64,000 nt of DNA from Mastigias papua (Eukaryota; Cnidaria; Scyphozoa; Rhizostomeae; Mastigiidae). A model generated the notes under the pieces. That model did no database searches. It was not told the DNA's origin and saw nothing but the letters and a program-made list of their open reading frames with translations. Made by a program: the position numbers and the translations under genes. Positions 12,511 through 24,217 of this stretch are shown here, piece after piece. The stretch lies in NCBI GenBank assembly GCA_964019165.1, contig OZ025277.1, forward strand, positions 12,531,534-12,595,533, written 5' to 3'. Within the stretch, counting starts at the first letter, position 1. The number at the start of each line of letters is the position of its first letter.

Positions 12511-13776
12511 AAAGCTATAAAAGCTTGAGTACAGGGCGAAATATATACTTACTTTAAAAAATTACCATATTGCTCTGATTTTCTTGTGCTTAACTGAGCA
12601 CTTCCTCAGGGTGAAGCAAGTTCCTGATGATAATAGGGGGCCCGCAAAGGTAATAGGCAGGGTGGGCTCAGGTTGTGGTCACAACCCTGCACACTTTGCC
12701 AATCTGCCCCTGCATAGAGGGTTCTGTGATTACCTCACCGAACCCTAAGTTTTTATATTAGGTATTGTCCATGCAAATGGAAGAGTAAGGGAACAGAACT
12801 CAACATTTTGCTGTAATTAAGAGATTCTACATTTTCCAGAATGGCGATAGTTACCTGATTTATTTTCAAACTTTATATTACTAAAAGCAGAGGATAGTTC
12901 CTTTAGTAAATGTTCTAATCTACACTTCTATTCCTAATATTTACACTCCTTTCCTAATATTTGCATTTCTTTCCAAATTTACCTCACTACGGCTCGAAAG
13001 TTGTGGCTTGCCGGAAGACTATGAGTGAGGGGGGTGACAAAAGGAATTTGCCGACATGTTTGAAAAAGGTACGCAACTTTTAGTGACAGTGACATGTCAA
13101 AAATTACCTACAACCAAAAAATTATCGATGACTTCTATAAGTACCGACATGATATGGGGTTGTGTCACCTCCTGCAACTCCTACTTCGGCACAGTGCAGC
13201 TTGAGAGGTATCTGACTCTCTTTTTTATCATACCTTTTCCTAATTAATTCGAAAAATTTTGTTATTAATTTTACACCTTAACTCTGTAAGAAATAACTCG
13301 CAGAATCATCAAGGTATTGTCTACTAAATTTGTTGCATAACGTTCCCCTTGTGTATGCTGTTCGCACCAGCTTGCTGGACTGCTCTTTCGAAACCTCCCA
13401 CCATTATGATTCAAATGTGAAGTTTAATTTTCCTTTGCATGGCGATACCTGATGAATGACGGAGCGTTTTTTTGGGGCATTGATCTATTTTGAAGTTGTG
13501 TTGTTAAAGGTATGAATGAGAGTGTGAGTGTGGGTTGTGGGTTGTGGGTGCCTTGTGTGCCTCAAAGATGGGCCACTGCCATATAGATGTATCAGCTATG
13601 GAACCACCAAGCCTGTGGCATTTTCACTGCCATTAATGTTATTCTCGTTCCTTCATATTACTTCATAAAGTTTTTCGTAAATGCGCTAGGAAAGCCAGAA
13701 GTGTTAAGTAGTTGAAGTTGATTAATCTTAGACAGGACTCTACTATGTGTGGTTCATGTGTCTTGGAAATTGTATC

Positions 13777-13922
<146 letters not shown>

Positions 13923-14246
13923 CATAAGTCTCCTAAATATTAACAGCTGCGCTTTCTTTGCTGGAAGTAGCCATATTTTTCCAGCTGATCCTCATTTTGG
14001 TGGATTCCAGCTTGGTAATACTCTCATTCATGCTCTTAGGAGATAGTTGCAAACAGAATTCTTAATATGCACGGCAATGCTGGCATTTCCCCCTCAATCT
14101 AGGGTAAAACGTAACTTTCAGCTTTATACCCAGTCTACCTTAAGATTCTTCAAAGTTGGAATCTTAGGGAAAGTTAGTCTGATATTAGCCGAAGGAATGT
14201 TCTCAACGACGAATACATCGCAGCTGGACTGACCATATTAGCCTGA

Positions 14247-14486
14247 TTTCCATATCATCGTAAACGACCGGGACGTGTCCCACTCATCCGGGACACAACG
14301 ACAATACATCGGGAATGTTCTCAATAGTTGAATTCATCTAAACGTTTTTAACTCGACCAGGGTCGCGTTGACATTATGGGGTCGTCGTCGGCATCACCAG
14401 AAGGTTTCCATATATATTAAGTATCCCAACAGCATCGATGATACATACACTAGGATGCGTTCCCTTCACTTACGAGGATATGGAAA
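14247..14486. mobile_element. MITE-like element, about 240 bp
   Basis: The left end TTTCCATATCATCGTAAACG matches the reverse complement of the right end (TTTCCATATCCTCGTAAGTG) with few changes. Inside are a GTGTCCC/GGGACAC hairpin and GTCGTCGTCGG. It has no coding capacity. An ATG followed by a GT inside it was discounted as an exon. Confidence 0.65.
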
Positions 14487-14671
14487 CCAAGCTTAACACA
14501 ACGATATGAACACAAAAAAATAATAAAATTTAAATGAGAAATTTGTACAGCTTTCGCGCCAAGAAATCGCTAGCTGCAAATCCTATTAAGTTGTTCGACT
14601 ATCGATTGCTAAGAGACCAACTTTTCATAAGAAAGATAAATATTTACGTGGACGATTTAGTCACCATTTAG

Positions 14672-15078
14672 CACTTGGCTGGTATGTACTCAGAGTGTCG
14701 GAAGATCAAGCTTTATTCAACATTTACAAAGACTACGTTCAACAAGGTATGCAGTAGGTGGAGCCTATCGAGCTGCAGTGCCATTTGAATGATATGTACA
14801 GTTGGCCAATTTTTTGACGCCGGCTTGAATTACATCTGCTTTGTAAACATGTGCGACAAATGAGCATAGTATCTGATTTGGCCAACCTAATTAGCATCAC
14901 AACCTGCATTTGTATCATCGATTAGGTCTCTAAACCATTTACGGAAGATCCTTTTGAGAGCCGATACGAAGCCATCACGGAAACTGTGGATGAGCTATGC
15001 CGAGTAGAGGTTCCAAATCCCAAAGCTCCTAAACGTTCTGCTTCTATTAGGCATCCGGACTTTCGTGTTTTCATCTAA
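14672..15078 (+). CDS. Putative last two exons of an unrecognised gene
   Basis: The second exon, 14926-15078, follows an AG acceptor (CATCGATTAG) and encodes 50 codons then TAA. It includes KPFTEDPFESRYEAITETVD and PNPKAPKRSASIRHPDFRVF, which look like real protein. A phase-compatible upstream exon, 14672-14746 (25 codons, with YSECRKIKLYSTFTKTTFNK), ends AACAAG before GTATGC. Joined, they give a basic, Pro/Ser-containing C-terminus. I cannot name the family, and no 5' exons were found. An upstream open frame (about 14535-14670) ends in TAG and is not joined. Confidence 0.35.
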
Positions 15079-15349
15079 AATTTCTTGGGCGAGCAAGGAA
15101 GGGCAATATCTTTTATTTGAGACAATAATTTCCCCCTGGAAAAATTCCGTCCAAAATAAGATTACTAGCCATTCCTTTCTGGTGTTCAGAGAGCCTTGGA
15201 GGAGTACTGTTCCTGTTCTTGGATCTTAGTGGGATAAGAGAATCCAGTTATATACACCAGCCTTTATCTTACATTTTGCTCACCAATGCCATCAGAATTA
15301 ATCTTTGGTAATTAAATCGTTCTATGAAACGTAGCACTGATTCTACCTG

Positions 15350-15690
15350 TTAAAGGACGGAATCCTGAACTGTTTTTGTGTTGATTTGCTCTGCAGATAA
15401 ACCAGAATTAATTATGAAATCATTTGACATCAACCCAGATTTAACATCTTTGGTTTTTGTAAATACACGAGACTGGCCATTTCCTTGAAAAGCAATTTGC
15501 CAGTTGCGAAAAAGGTCGATGAGTGTCACTGGTAGTAGCATTCAAACTTAATTGACCTTTGAGAACTGTCAGTTTTTACATTATTTTCCAAAGTTGAAGT
15601 CCTTGGGCAGATGGGAACACGAATTTGCTTCCCCATTAAGTCCTCAAACCCAGGAAGATACAGATCTCACTTGATCACTTGCAGCTCTAG
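15350..15690 (-). pseudogene. Possible exon or broken gene piece downstream of the Cys-rich frame
   Basis: Two coding-like frames abut. About 15540-15690 reads LYLPGFEDLMGKQIRVPIC and onward to a TGA. The next frame (15350-15541) contains QGNGQSRVFTKTKDVKSGL and ends in TAA. They overlap in different frames, so this is either an unresolved intron border or a frameshift in a decayed gene. It may belong with the Cys-rich frame just upstream on the same strand. The family is not recognised. Confidence 0.2.
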
Positions 15691-15712
15691 TAGACGAAGA
15701 AAAACTTTACAA

Positions 15713-16180
15713 CTAGCGAACTTGCTTTGAGTTTGGCATTTGAAAGCGAAATTTCAGATGCTCTTCCGACGCTAGAGTCGTTACATACGAAGTTGTCTGA
15801 TCGATTTCCAAAGATAGCACAACACCCCGTCTTCCCTTGCGTGCTGCCTGTTCGTATAATCGTTTGCTTTCAGCCGTAGGAAAGTCCATTGGTTGGCAAC
15901 AAGAGCAGGATTGAACAGTCTTGTCAGTTGTGATATTTTCCTTCCCGTTGATTTCCAATGTAAATGTTCTGTCTGTTGTGCGACAGTCACCATCCTGTGC
16001 CCGGCATTCTTTAATATCGAAGCTTTTGTTGCCCTCCTTTAGCAGGCAAGTCTTTACAGGATGCATACACAAATTGATTTTTTGGCTCATAATCAGAGGC
16101 TTCAAATCAGATTTCTGAACTAGTTCAGGTTTGACTGTTTCTCTCCGAGTGTATCCTCCACTGAAGTACAGTATCCAAAT
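15713..16180 (-). CDS. Putative Cys-rich exon, perhaps of a secreted protein
   Basis: A long minus-strand frame runs to a TAG at 15713-15715. It includes seven closely spaced cysteines, with a CSCC cluster (QSCSCCQPMDF) after a stretch with LEINGKENITTDKT. A C-x-C-C cluster preceded by such beta-rich sequence recalls C-terminal cystine-knot domains of secreted proteins, but the spacing is not diagnostic. No in-frame ATG opens the frame; it probably starts at an acceptor such as TGTACTTCAG (about 16,154) or CCGCTTAG (about 16,187). A later internal ATG is possible. No confident family assignment. Confidence 0.35.
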   Translation of the reverse strand: MWILYFSGGYTRRETVKPELVQKSDLKPLIMSQKINLCMHPVKTCLLKEGNKSFDIKECRAQDGDCRTTDRTFTLEINGKENITTDKTVQSCSCCQPMDFPTAESKRLYEQAARKGRRGVVLSLEIDQTTSYVTTLASEEHLKFRFQMPNSKQVR

Positions 16181-16782
16181 GAAGTTGCCAAGCCTAAGCG
16201 GAACAACTATAAGCAAATTTTCTTTATGTTCTTTGCCATTGTTGATTCATTGACGACACTGTGAGATGGAAATGACTTGAAAAACCACACTTTCGTAATT
16301 ACAGGAGGTGGCTTCTTTGTCTGCTCTTTTCTATGGATAACTACAGAAAACCTGTTTCGTTCCCTAGCTGTGTGGTTGCTCAACTCCGTACACTACTTGA
16401 CACCAATGTTCGCCAAATGTCCGTTGTTAAACTCATGTCAGAAAGAAGTTTCATCAACCTGCCGCCTTTCACGTCTGTTAGATATCTGAACGCGTGAGAT
16501 ACTGCCAGTTTGACCATATCACAATACTTCTATTCAAACTAGGTTACACCTGTCCGTAAACAACCATCAGGAGGGTATAGTAATGAGTGCTTCATACACC
16601 TGTTCTATCGTTGCCGCAATTGTAGTGTGTGATTATACATTATAGTGCAGCCCCCTGTTCTGTAATACTATCCGGGGTTATGGTATTCGGATATCAATCA
16701 ACTGATGTCTGATCGTTCAAACTGCTGCCTGCGTATTTAGTAAGCCGATAAAATTCATCATAGTTCTCTTGATAATATTTAC

Positions 16783-16968
16783 CATCGTCAGAACGATAAA
16801 TCGCTTTTCTCTTTTGAATCTGAATTCGCCTGCTTGACAGCCAGGTACAGCATATCTAACTATAAGGGAACTTTGTTCCGGCACATTGTGCTGAAAATAT
16901 GGGATATTAGGGAATTCCTGTTTACTGCGAGCGATGCCATTACACCACAAAGTACATAGAATTAACAT
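16783..16968 (-). CDS. Putative first exon with signal-peptide-like start
   Basis: An ATG at 16968 opens MLILCTLWCNGIARS, a short hydrophobic start like a signal peptide. It is followed by about 45 residues ending KRFIVLTM directly before a GTAAAT donor. It lies upstream of the Cys-rich frame on the same strand and could be its first exon. I could not join the two with matching phase, so a middle exon would be needed. Confidence 0.2.
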
Positions 16969-17337
16969 TGATTAATGATTGTTGTTGATTGAGCATCGAT
17001 TAGTGATTGTTATTGATATTGCAACTTAAGGAAATTTTTAGCTACAAAGACCATGTGACTTAATTTTTTGAGGAGTTAAAGTTACCCTATAACCATAAAA
17101 TTATACTGTTTATCGCTGGTGAAAACAATTGTGCCATTGCACACTGAAGTTAGGTAGGTACGAGGAAAAGGACTATTATGAGTGTGGCTGCAGTAAACAG
17201 AGAACAGATCATTTTGAATGGAAAAGAAATCGAACAGTATAGACGAGGGAATATATTGTCAAGTGATATATAGTACAATAAGTAATATATAATACACAAT
17301 ATATATTATGAGATATAACATATTCATATTAGAATAC

Positions 17338-17340
<3 letters not shown>

Positions 17341-17428
<88 letters not shown>
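17341..17428. repeat. (AT)n microsatellite
   Basis: An uninterrupted AT tract directly abuts the palindrome at 17,430. Confidence 0.98.
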
Positions 17429-17431
<3 letters not shown>

Positions 17432-17460
17432 GAGATTAAAGGAAACTAAAATGCAACATA

Positions 17461-17509
17461 GTTACGCGACCATCGGTTTCATGTGGCTTGCACAATCATC
17501 AGGCGTAAA
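17461..17509 (-). ncRNA. Candidate hammerhead ribozyme (minus strand)
   Basis: Read on the minus strand: TTTACGC, then CTGATGA (17502-17496), then a TGTG/CACA stem II closed by a CAAGC loop. GAAA follows (17480-17477), then stem III ACC-GAT-GGT and the cleavage-site C at 17468. The following GCGTAA pairs perfectly with TTACGC before the core to form a 6-bp stem I. All invariant hammerhead core bases (CUGAUGA, GAAA, UH) are present. The base pair next to the core in stem II is U-U rather than the usual G-C, which could lower activity. Short stem III hammerheads are known from Penelope-like retroelements and other retroelement-derived repeats. Confidence 0.6.
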
Positions 17510-17510
17510 T

Positions 17511-17557
17511 TTACCCCTGATGATTGTGCAAGCCACATGAAACCGATGGTCGCGTAA
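17511..17557 (+). ncRNA. Candidate hammerhead ribozyme (plus strand, weaker stem I)
   Basis: This is the mirror copy: CTGATGA 17517-17523, stem II TGTG/CACA, GAAA 17539-17542, stem III ACC/GGT, predicted cut after C17551. Stem I (TTACCC with GCGTAA) has one C-C mismatch, so this copy is less stable than the minus-strand one. Confidence 0.45.
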
Positions 17558-17665
17558 CTGAGTGCGTTGCATTTTAGTTTCCTTTAATCTCTTTATATGT
17601 ATTTTGCTCCACTACTGTGTTGAGCACTTTTAGTTAAGTAGGAAAAGGAACTTCTATCTATGCAC

Positions 17666-17850
<185 letters not shown>

Positions 17851-18158
17851 ATGTGCTTATATATAATTCAATACGAGGTCCAGGGGTGCCAAGAGGAGGT
17901 GGAAGGAGCAATTTTCCCTAGTCTCCAAACCCAAGTGGGCGCCCAAAAGTTGCGTGTTTTGTCCTTGATAACTGCAAAAACTCGTAAAATTTCACAATGA
18001 CGTCCTAAAGGGGTTCTTTTTTGTCATTTTCCCGGACCTGACAAAAGCTTGTCCCTCCCTTCATTACATTCACTTAGTTGGCCCTAGCCAGGCATGCTAC
18101 AGTATCCAGAGCAGTTTATGAGTCATTGTCAATATACAGTATGCCCATCAATTTCAGA

Positions 18159-18244
18159 CAGAACACGACCAGCCAATACATAACGACGCAACACCAAGTA
18201 GCAGAACACGACCAGTCAATACATAACGACGCAACACCAAGTAG
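18159..18244. repeat. 43-bp direct tandem duplication
   Basis: Two 43-bp copies starting CAGAACACGACCAG and ending ACACCAAGTAG differ by a single base (GCCAAT against GTCAAT). Confidence 0.95.
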
Positions 18245-20075
18245 CATTGTGAAATGGTGCCGGATTGCTTAATGTCATTTTTGGCAATCCTTTTTGTGAG
18301 TTTATAAGATCTCGGTTCTTGTATTCAGCTCGCAGACTAGATTAACGTATTTGTTAGTACGTTATGAACGACATCAATTAAAAGCTCATAACTTAATGCT
18401 TTCTTTTAGAAAATTTCGCAGTCAATTCAGTAATAATGGTAATTTTAATGCAGTTATAGATTCAATAATCAATGGACTGCACATCTGGAGAGGTGTTGTT
18501 ACATTTAAGAAGCATCTGGAAATTGGAGGGGCAAGAGTTGAAAGGGATTTTTACCACGCCTTATAGTCTAGAGTGACGCGCAGTCGCAACAACATTGCAT
18601 GTTATATTTGTGTGTATACTTCCAGCAGACAAAGATAGCCAGGGGTTCAGACAGGGATAACGCAGAGTATAAGAAAACCTTATTTGCACTATAGAATTAG
18701 GAGGAGCGCTATGTGATTTTGCAATGGCCTCGGCCGTAGACTTTGCTTCAAATAAAAAGCCATAAGTACATATTTTTGAGGGAATTTTTCAACATTTCCC
18801 GAAATCTGAGGGGACACGGACCACAACCCCCCCCCCCCAATTCTTATGTCTCTGATCTAGACTATAGGGTATTTCTTCATTGCTATACTCTTCAGAAATC
18901 AATACCTTACTGCAAGTTTGGAAATCATATAAGCTACATTCCCAGGCTGTGTGGCATCTGCTTAATTCCCAATTAATCTTTATTATCTTTCGTGGTAAGA
19001 ATTTACGCTAGGATACTGTCAATAGGCAGATGCTAGCAGAAAAATCAAAATATTATTGGTTCTATCTTGATAGCTTTTTCTACAGCAGCATGAAGCTGTT
19101 GGATCGCTTTGAGCAAAACTGTGTGTTGAATTTCTAATCTAATGTAAACATTTCAGAATCTGTACACAGAAGACCTGTGCTTTATAGATTGCACAACCGT
19201 TGCAAACTGACTTGTTTGAATAAAGCAATTAAGAATCTGCGGGTTTACAGCGTTTGTCTTATCTTTACAGCTGTAAGACTTGACACAACAGTCCCGAAAT
19301 GATCGGGACGTATTTTCATACCCTTGCATAACGGAAACAAATCAGGGGGTCTTCTAACATACAAACTAGGAGGGGGAAGTTCTCTAACATGTGCTTAAAC
19401 TTCCCCATTTGTTGGCCCATGATTCCCCACTAGCAAGTGCATTTTGGTTAGAGCTATGTTAAAAATTAACTGCATCTTGTTGCTCGTCGAATAATCTGTT
19501 ACTTCCTTAGTCTCCTTTCGATAAATTAATGCTTATTTGATATTCTTGCACTTCAAAAAGGAGGTTGTGAATTCAACGAAAAATTCCGTACGTTTAATTT
19601 CCAACACTCTCCTGGTTGCTATACTCAGTTTTATCAATATCACCAGTGTTTTACCAGTGAAAATTCCTTAAAATGTCCTTTCAAGCCTTCAAGCAAATCA
19701 GTAGTTTCTAGCGCTGGCTTTCGTTCAGAGCCTATATTGAGAAGATCACAAAATGTCGAGACATGATCGTATGCACAAAATGTGCTGTTGACCATGGCAT
19801 GCCTAAGTGAAATGGAATGTTGTATCTTGCATGATCAACAGAGCTATAAATCAGCCTTTATTCACAATTTTGTAAAATAATGTGTCATCTTTCTGTGGAA
19901 ATAAACGACAGATGAGAGTGGAACTAAATGCTAGCACGCTATCTAAAAGGCAAAATATCAAAGTTTAATGCTATCTAAAGATGAATAGATCTTATTACAC
20001 ATCCGCTGTGCACATGTTGATTGGTGTTGGCTGTGATGACCTACTTTCAATAAATATATATGTCTAGCTACACAT

Positions 20076-20367
20076 TTTTTATAAGATATCTGGCTCAAGG
20101 CCTAGTAGGAAAGTTTCTTAATTTTTGGCTACAATTTAGTTCTAAAAGTTTCTTAAAAGTTTCTTTGTTAGCGAAAAACTTGCAGTGATAAGGCTTAGCA
20201 CACAAGACATACTGTAATGGAAACTTGTTAAGTCTGTAGAGTAAACAAGGAGTTTCCGAAACTGGGAAAGATAGCACAGAAAGTTCTAGCATTTTCTTCA
20301 CTCTTTCTTTTTAGTTCTAAACGTTTCCTAAATTTTTGGCTGTCTGGTACTAGGTTTTTTATAAACC
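20076..20367. mobile_element. T-rich MITE-like element, family B copy 1
   Basis: It begins TTTTTTATAAGATATCTGG with GGCCTAGTAGGAAAGTTTC. It ends TCTGGTACTAGGTTTTTTATAAACC, and the two ends are inverted relatives. The interior has many AAAGTTTCTTAA words. A relative lies at about 60.7-61.0 kb. Confidence 0.5.
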
Positions 20368-21014
20368 TATTTCTGACCAACAAGTGTGTCATGCACACTT
20401 TCCCCAATTACTGTCCCACAGTTTCGATTGGCAGCTCCACAATGCGAGTCGAATCTACACCTTTTTAAGCTCTGCTTTTGCTTAGCCAAGCCATTTGATT
20501 ATGTGAAATCAATAGCAGGTGTCCTTTATAACATTTGTCAGAACTTTCTTGTCTAGAGCGGCAGCTAATTTCAAAGCGGTTGTTCTCCTTGAATGGATAT
20601 GTGAGAAAACAATGACATCGAAACAACCAACAGTAGTAGCCTTGAATGGAGTGAGAGTGAAGCATGTCCATATAGCATGCAATGAAACCAGTAAGTACGC
20701 ACAAAAGGATAGAGACGTGCAATGACCTCGCCTTTACTGTCATGCATCATGAAGTGGTGGGAATTGCGAAATGTTTCTTCATTGTATACAGGCTTCTTAA
20801 CAGAAACCTAACACAAGGCCTAGTTTTTAAATTTCTTTATTTTTGGAATTCTCTTTACCACTCTCCAGTTCCTTAAGTATAGCTGCGTTAAGTGTTAAGG
20901 AAGGATATTATAGATATTTTCAGTCTCAACGCAAACCCCTCTATGAAACACAGCTTCGTGGACTACGAACAATTATTCTTAAGGGTTTGACCACCTTGCT
21001 TCTTGATTACCCGC

Positions 21015-21345
21015 TCTTCTTATAAGAAAGCCATTTTTTGTCTGACCGTCAGTTTTTCTTAACTTCTCCTGAAATTGAGGCTGAGATTTTTTTCACTTGT
21101 ATTGGAGTGAACTGGATAAAAGAAGTTACCATTGTTTGTTATAATTAGTTTAATCTTTGCTAACAAAGATTATCAAAGAGGAGCTTCGATTTGTGTCAAG
21201 GAACTTGCAAAGAATGAGGTAATGTCGATTTCTGGCAAGTAGAAAAAGGTGAACTTTTGATACTTAAGCCTTGTGATTTTCTTAACATTTTTAAAAATTT
21301 TGCCATTTTGAGTCTCATCTTCTTATAAAATTTTTTCTTATAAAG
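21015..21345. mobile_element. T-rich MITE-like element, family C copy 1
   Basis: The ends carry CTTCTTATAAGAAAG and ATTTTTTCTTATAAAG. Internal words TTCTTAACTTCTCCTGAAATTGAGGCTGAGA and GCCTTGTGATTTTCTTAAC recur, inverted, in the element at about 54.7-55.05 kb. Confidence 0.5.
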
Positions 21346-22403
21346 AAAGACGTATATTATCAATATTTGCAGTGATGAAATATTCGAAATGGGAAGTTCT
21401 TTAGGACTTTTATCATTAGTGGTAAAGGCACCTTACATTTCTTACCCTGTTAGACGTGGGTTCCTTGTAAACCTGTCCCTTGTAAAAACACGTGTAGTGT
21501 AATACAGTTAAATCCCGTTAAGTCGTACCGGATAAGTCGGACTGATTTCTCATTCTCCTTGGATTCACTCCAACTAAGTGAAAACTCAGTTAACTCGGGC
21601 ATTCAGTAACTCGTACCAGTTTCCAATCTCCCTTGAGAGTCTGACACAATGGGATCCTAATGCAATAGCCTTGCGCATTTGACTTTTGTAATTGTAGTTT
21701 AGTTTAGTAATATCAACCAGTGGCAGACAATAGTAGGGTGAAGGGGCAGTTGCCCCCAGTAATGTCAAAGAACAATGGAATTTTGGGTGGGGCCTCTGAA
21801 CATGTTCCTTAGAACATTGCCCCAGATTCCCATGATCTACTTGCCCCTGCTCCCCAAAATAACAAAGTTTCCACCACTGATATCAACAGCTTCTAATATT
21901 ATTACTAATATCATAAAATTGACTGATTGAGAAAGCACTCTACTCAAACATGATTTGTCATTACATTGCTACTTTAAATATTTACCATTAGAAGGACTAA
22001 GAGAGGGCAGGGGTAGATTGCTCCAAGCCTCTAAATGCTATAAAATGATTCTTTGGTGATTGCATTCACTCTCAGACATCATGATGATCTAATTAGGGTC
22101 CATTTTTCTGTCATATGCCCTGGGCAAGCTTGCAGTGGCCATGTGCAAGTACAAATGCATCATAACTGGTAAAGAAAACTCTGTGCATCTAAAAAATTTT
22201 CTGTTCTGCAAATAAGCCATGATGCTATGATATTAACTAGAAATAATGGTTATGTCTCTATACTTGTGTCACAAGCTTTGATTCAAAATACTCCTAGCAG
22301 CAATCCTACCAAATGCAGAGGGTCTTTGGGAATTTGGTTTAATGAGAAAGGTATCTCAGATTGGCTGGAAAGAAATACCCAGATCATGATTGAAATGTAT
22401 TTT

Positions 22404-22409
22404 TTTATT
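22404..22409 (-). terminator. Polyadenylation signal for MRPL10
   Basis: TTTATT on the plus strand is AATAAA on the minus strand, about 50 nt after the MRPL10 stop codon, a normal distance for a compact 3' UTR. Confidence 0.55.
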
Positions 22410-22459
22410 CAAGACTGTTCTTAAGTATAATCTACAAGAAATAAATTGAAGCTTTAAGA

Positions 22460-24217
22460 TCAGCTTTGTGCTTCAACACTGCTTTGCTTTACATATTGCT
22501 CTAAATTTGAACAAAGCTGCTTTTGTGACTGGTTTACAAAATGTTTCAAATTCTGTGCTGGCTGCATTAGAAGCTGTAAGAATTCTGCTTGTAGCATTTC
22601 AATTGATGGTAATTTCCCATGTTCAGTAACCTGATTTCTGCTCAATATCCTATCTTCAACTTTTCCACCCATCAACTGTAATTGTGGAAAACTCTTCATA
22701 ATCTTTAGCAGTTCCTTTAGGTTGTTTTCAGTGCTAAAACATGTAGCAGTGAAACTTTTGAACAAAAACTTCAGGTTTTCATACTTTGTATCCTGCAAAA
22801 CCCTACAGCTTATCTTGTTTGGAAATACTTTGATTTTTATATTCTCTTTGCCAAGCTCAAATCGGAGATCATTCCAGTCTGTATTTTTCATGTTTCCATA
22901 TTGAAAAAATATGAAATAGGGACTCTCTACAGCTGCTCTCAACTGATCCGCAATCATTTTCTTTCTTGGATCAATCTAAAAATGATATAAAATGAAGCAT
23001 TAGCTGTGAATAAATGGAAAAAAATCAAAAGTAGAATTCTAAAGTTGCAGGAATAAGTTGCAACAAAAGAAATTATATTGAATAACCAACAAATAGAAAT
23101 GAGAAACACAAAGACATGAATGAGGCTGAAATGAAATGCTCATAAAATCTACAGCTCATTGATTATATAAAATTTAACTCGCTAAGGTCAGGGGTTCTAA
23201 TGTAACTGGCATCCACTTCATTGAAAGTCTCTGCATTTCAGTTCAAAAACACAAAAATACAAAATAATTTATTGCAATATAGAGAAAGCAACTCTTTTAG
23301 TTTGCCATACAACCTCATCAATTGCTAGAAATTTGTGTCTTAAACATAATTCTTTCAATGTAGGCAGCTTACTGGTTTATCAAGTTTTCTTGGTTTTCCC
23401 TTATTACAAGGTATTGGACCTGTCTCTGGTTGTCGAAGTGTCATTATATGCCTGTGAGCCAGCAGAGCTACAAAGAACAAAACACACAAAATAGCAGACT
23501 GATACAAAAAAGTTCAAAAGAGTGGGTGTGCATGGGAAAAGAAACCTGGGGGTGGGGGAAATACGCTAGCAAAAGCGTCAATGATAATCATGCCATGGCA
23601 TCAAATATGGTGAACAAAGCAGACGGTACTTTAATGCCCTTGACGGCACGATCAACTCCTATCTCATAATGAATTATAGATTGAGAAAGAAAATCTGGCG
23701 TTTATTTTGCACTTTCTCCATCCAAGTATCAATTTTAAAGAACAAGCTGAGTTTACTGAAATGAGATGAGACGCCAGACAGATGCACCATCATTAGGGCA
23801 GAGGTAAAATTAAAGAAAGAGCTTGTAAATGGTAAATGAGCTCGAACCTACAGAAATACACGCACACATGCAAATAAGGCTTGCATAAACCTACTGTTAA
23901 AGAAGCTGTTTACAGAAATCCTCGCCGTGGAAACCGATAGAGATGTTGTAGGCATTAGCCTCGCTAATATAAGAGTCGAGGCTTGTTTATGGCAAGTACT
24001 TCTAAGTAGAACGTGAACAAACACAAATAAAGCTAAGTTAGATGCACTGCGTAGTGCTACTTTCTACCTATAATGCTGGTCATTTTTCTCTGTCTTGTGA
24101 TGTTCATTGCTGTGATTAGGAAGATGCAATTCACTACAACCACAGGTTCGCTGACTTTGTCTTGTTTTACCTACCTAGTCCCCATATATAATTAGCCTCG
24201 TGTTTTATACCTACCAT
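22460..24217 (-). CDS. MRPL10: Mitochondrial ribosomal protein L10 (uL10m)
   Basis: This encodes the large-subunit mitoribosome stalk-base protein, nuclear-encoded and imported into mitochondria. The last exon (22460-22975, stop TGA) is the strong evidence. From KKMIADQ onward it matches the pattern of animal MRPL10: KVFPNKI, LQDTKYENLKFLF, LMGGKVEDRILSRNQV, KLPSIEMLQAEFLQLL, and a basic tail with EQYVKQ. The preceding exon (23373-23451, donor GTAAGC, acceptor CTCACAG) supplies RQPETGPIPCNKGKPRKLDKP, in phase and placed as in the family. The 5' end is tentative. Exon 24068-24150 and an ATG at 24217 ending one exon give a matching phase (total 226 codons), but their presequence lacks the usual Arg-rich look. 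The gene is divergent from the hyccin gene. Confidence 0.85.

Larger units (their letters stand above)
17430..17592. repeat. Near-perfect palindrome (inverted dimer) carrying hammerhead motifs
   Basis: The left arm 17430-17503 and right arm 17516-17592 are reverse complements over about 74 bp with only a few changes (ATAGTTACGC against GCGTAACTGAGTGC). A 12-bp centre separates them. The outer arm is AGAGATTAAAGGAAACTAAA. The palindrome sits between (AT)n and, about 90 bp further on, (GT)n. The layout suggests two head-to-head copies of one repeat unit. Confidence 0.9.
17851..22403. other. No supportable gene; repeats
   Basis: Only short chance frames are seen. Content recognised: a 43-bp direct duplication and two T-rich inverted-repeat elements (20.1 and 21.0 kb). 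The remainder is AT-rich unique sequence. Confidence 0.45.

Noticed and set aside
14376..14401. ATG followed by a GT donor, resembling a first exon for the 14.7-kb gene
   Set aside because: It lies inside a MITE-like element with clear inverted ends, so the start-like sequence is probably coincidental.
14535..14672. Short frame containing IYVDDL, like a reverse transcriptase YVDD box
   Set aside because: Only four residues match, the neighbouring sequence is not reverse-transcriptase-like, and the frame ends in TAG a few codons later.
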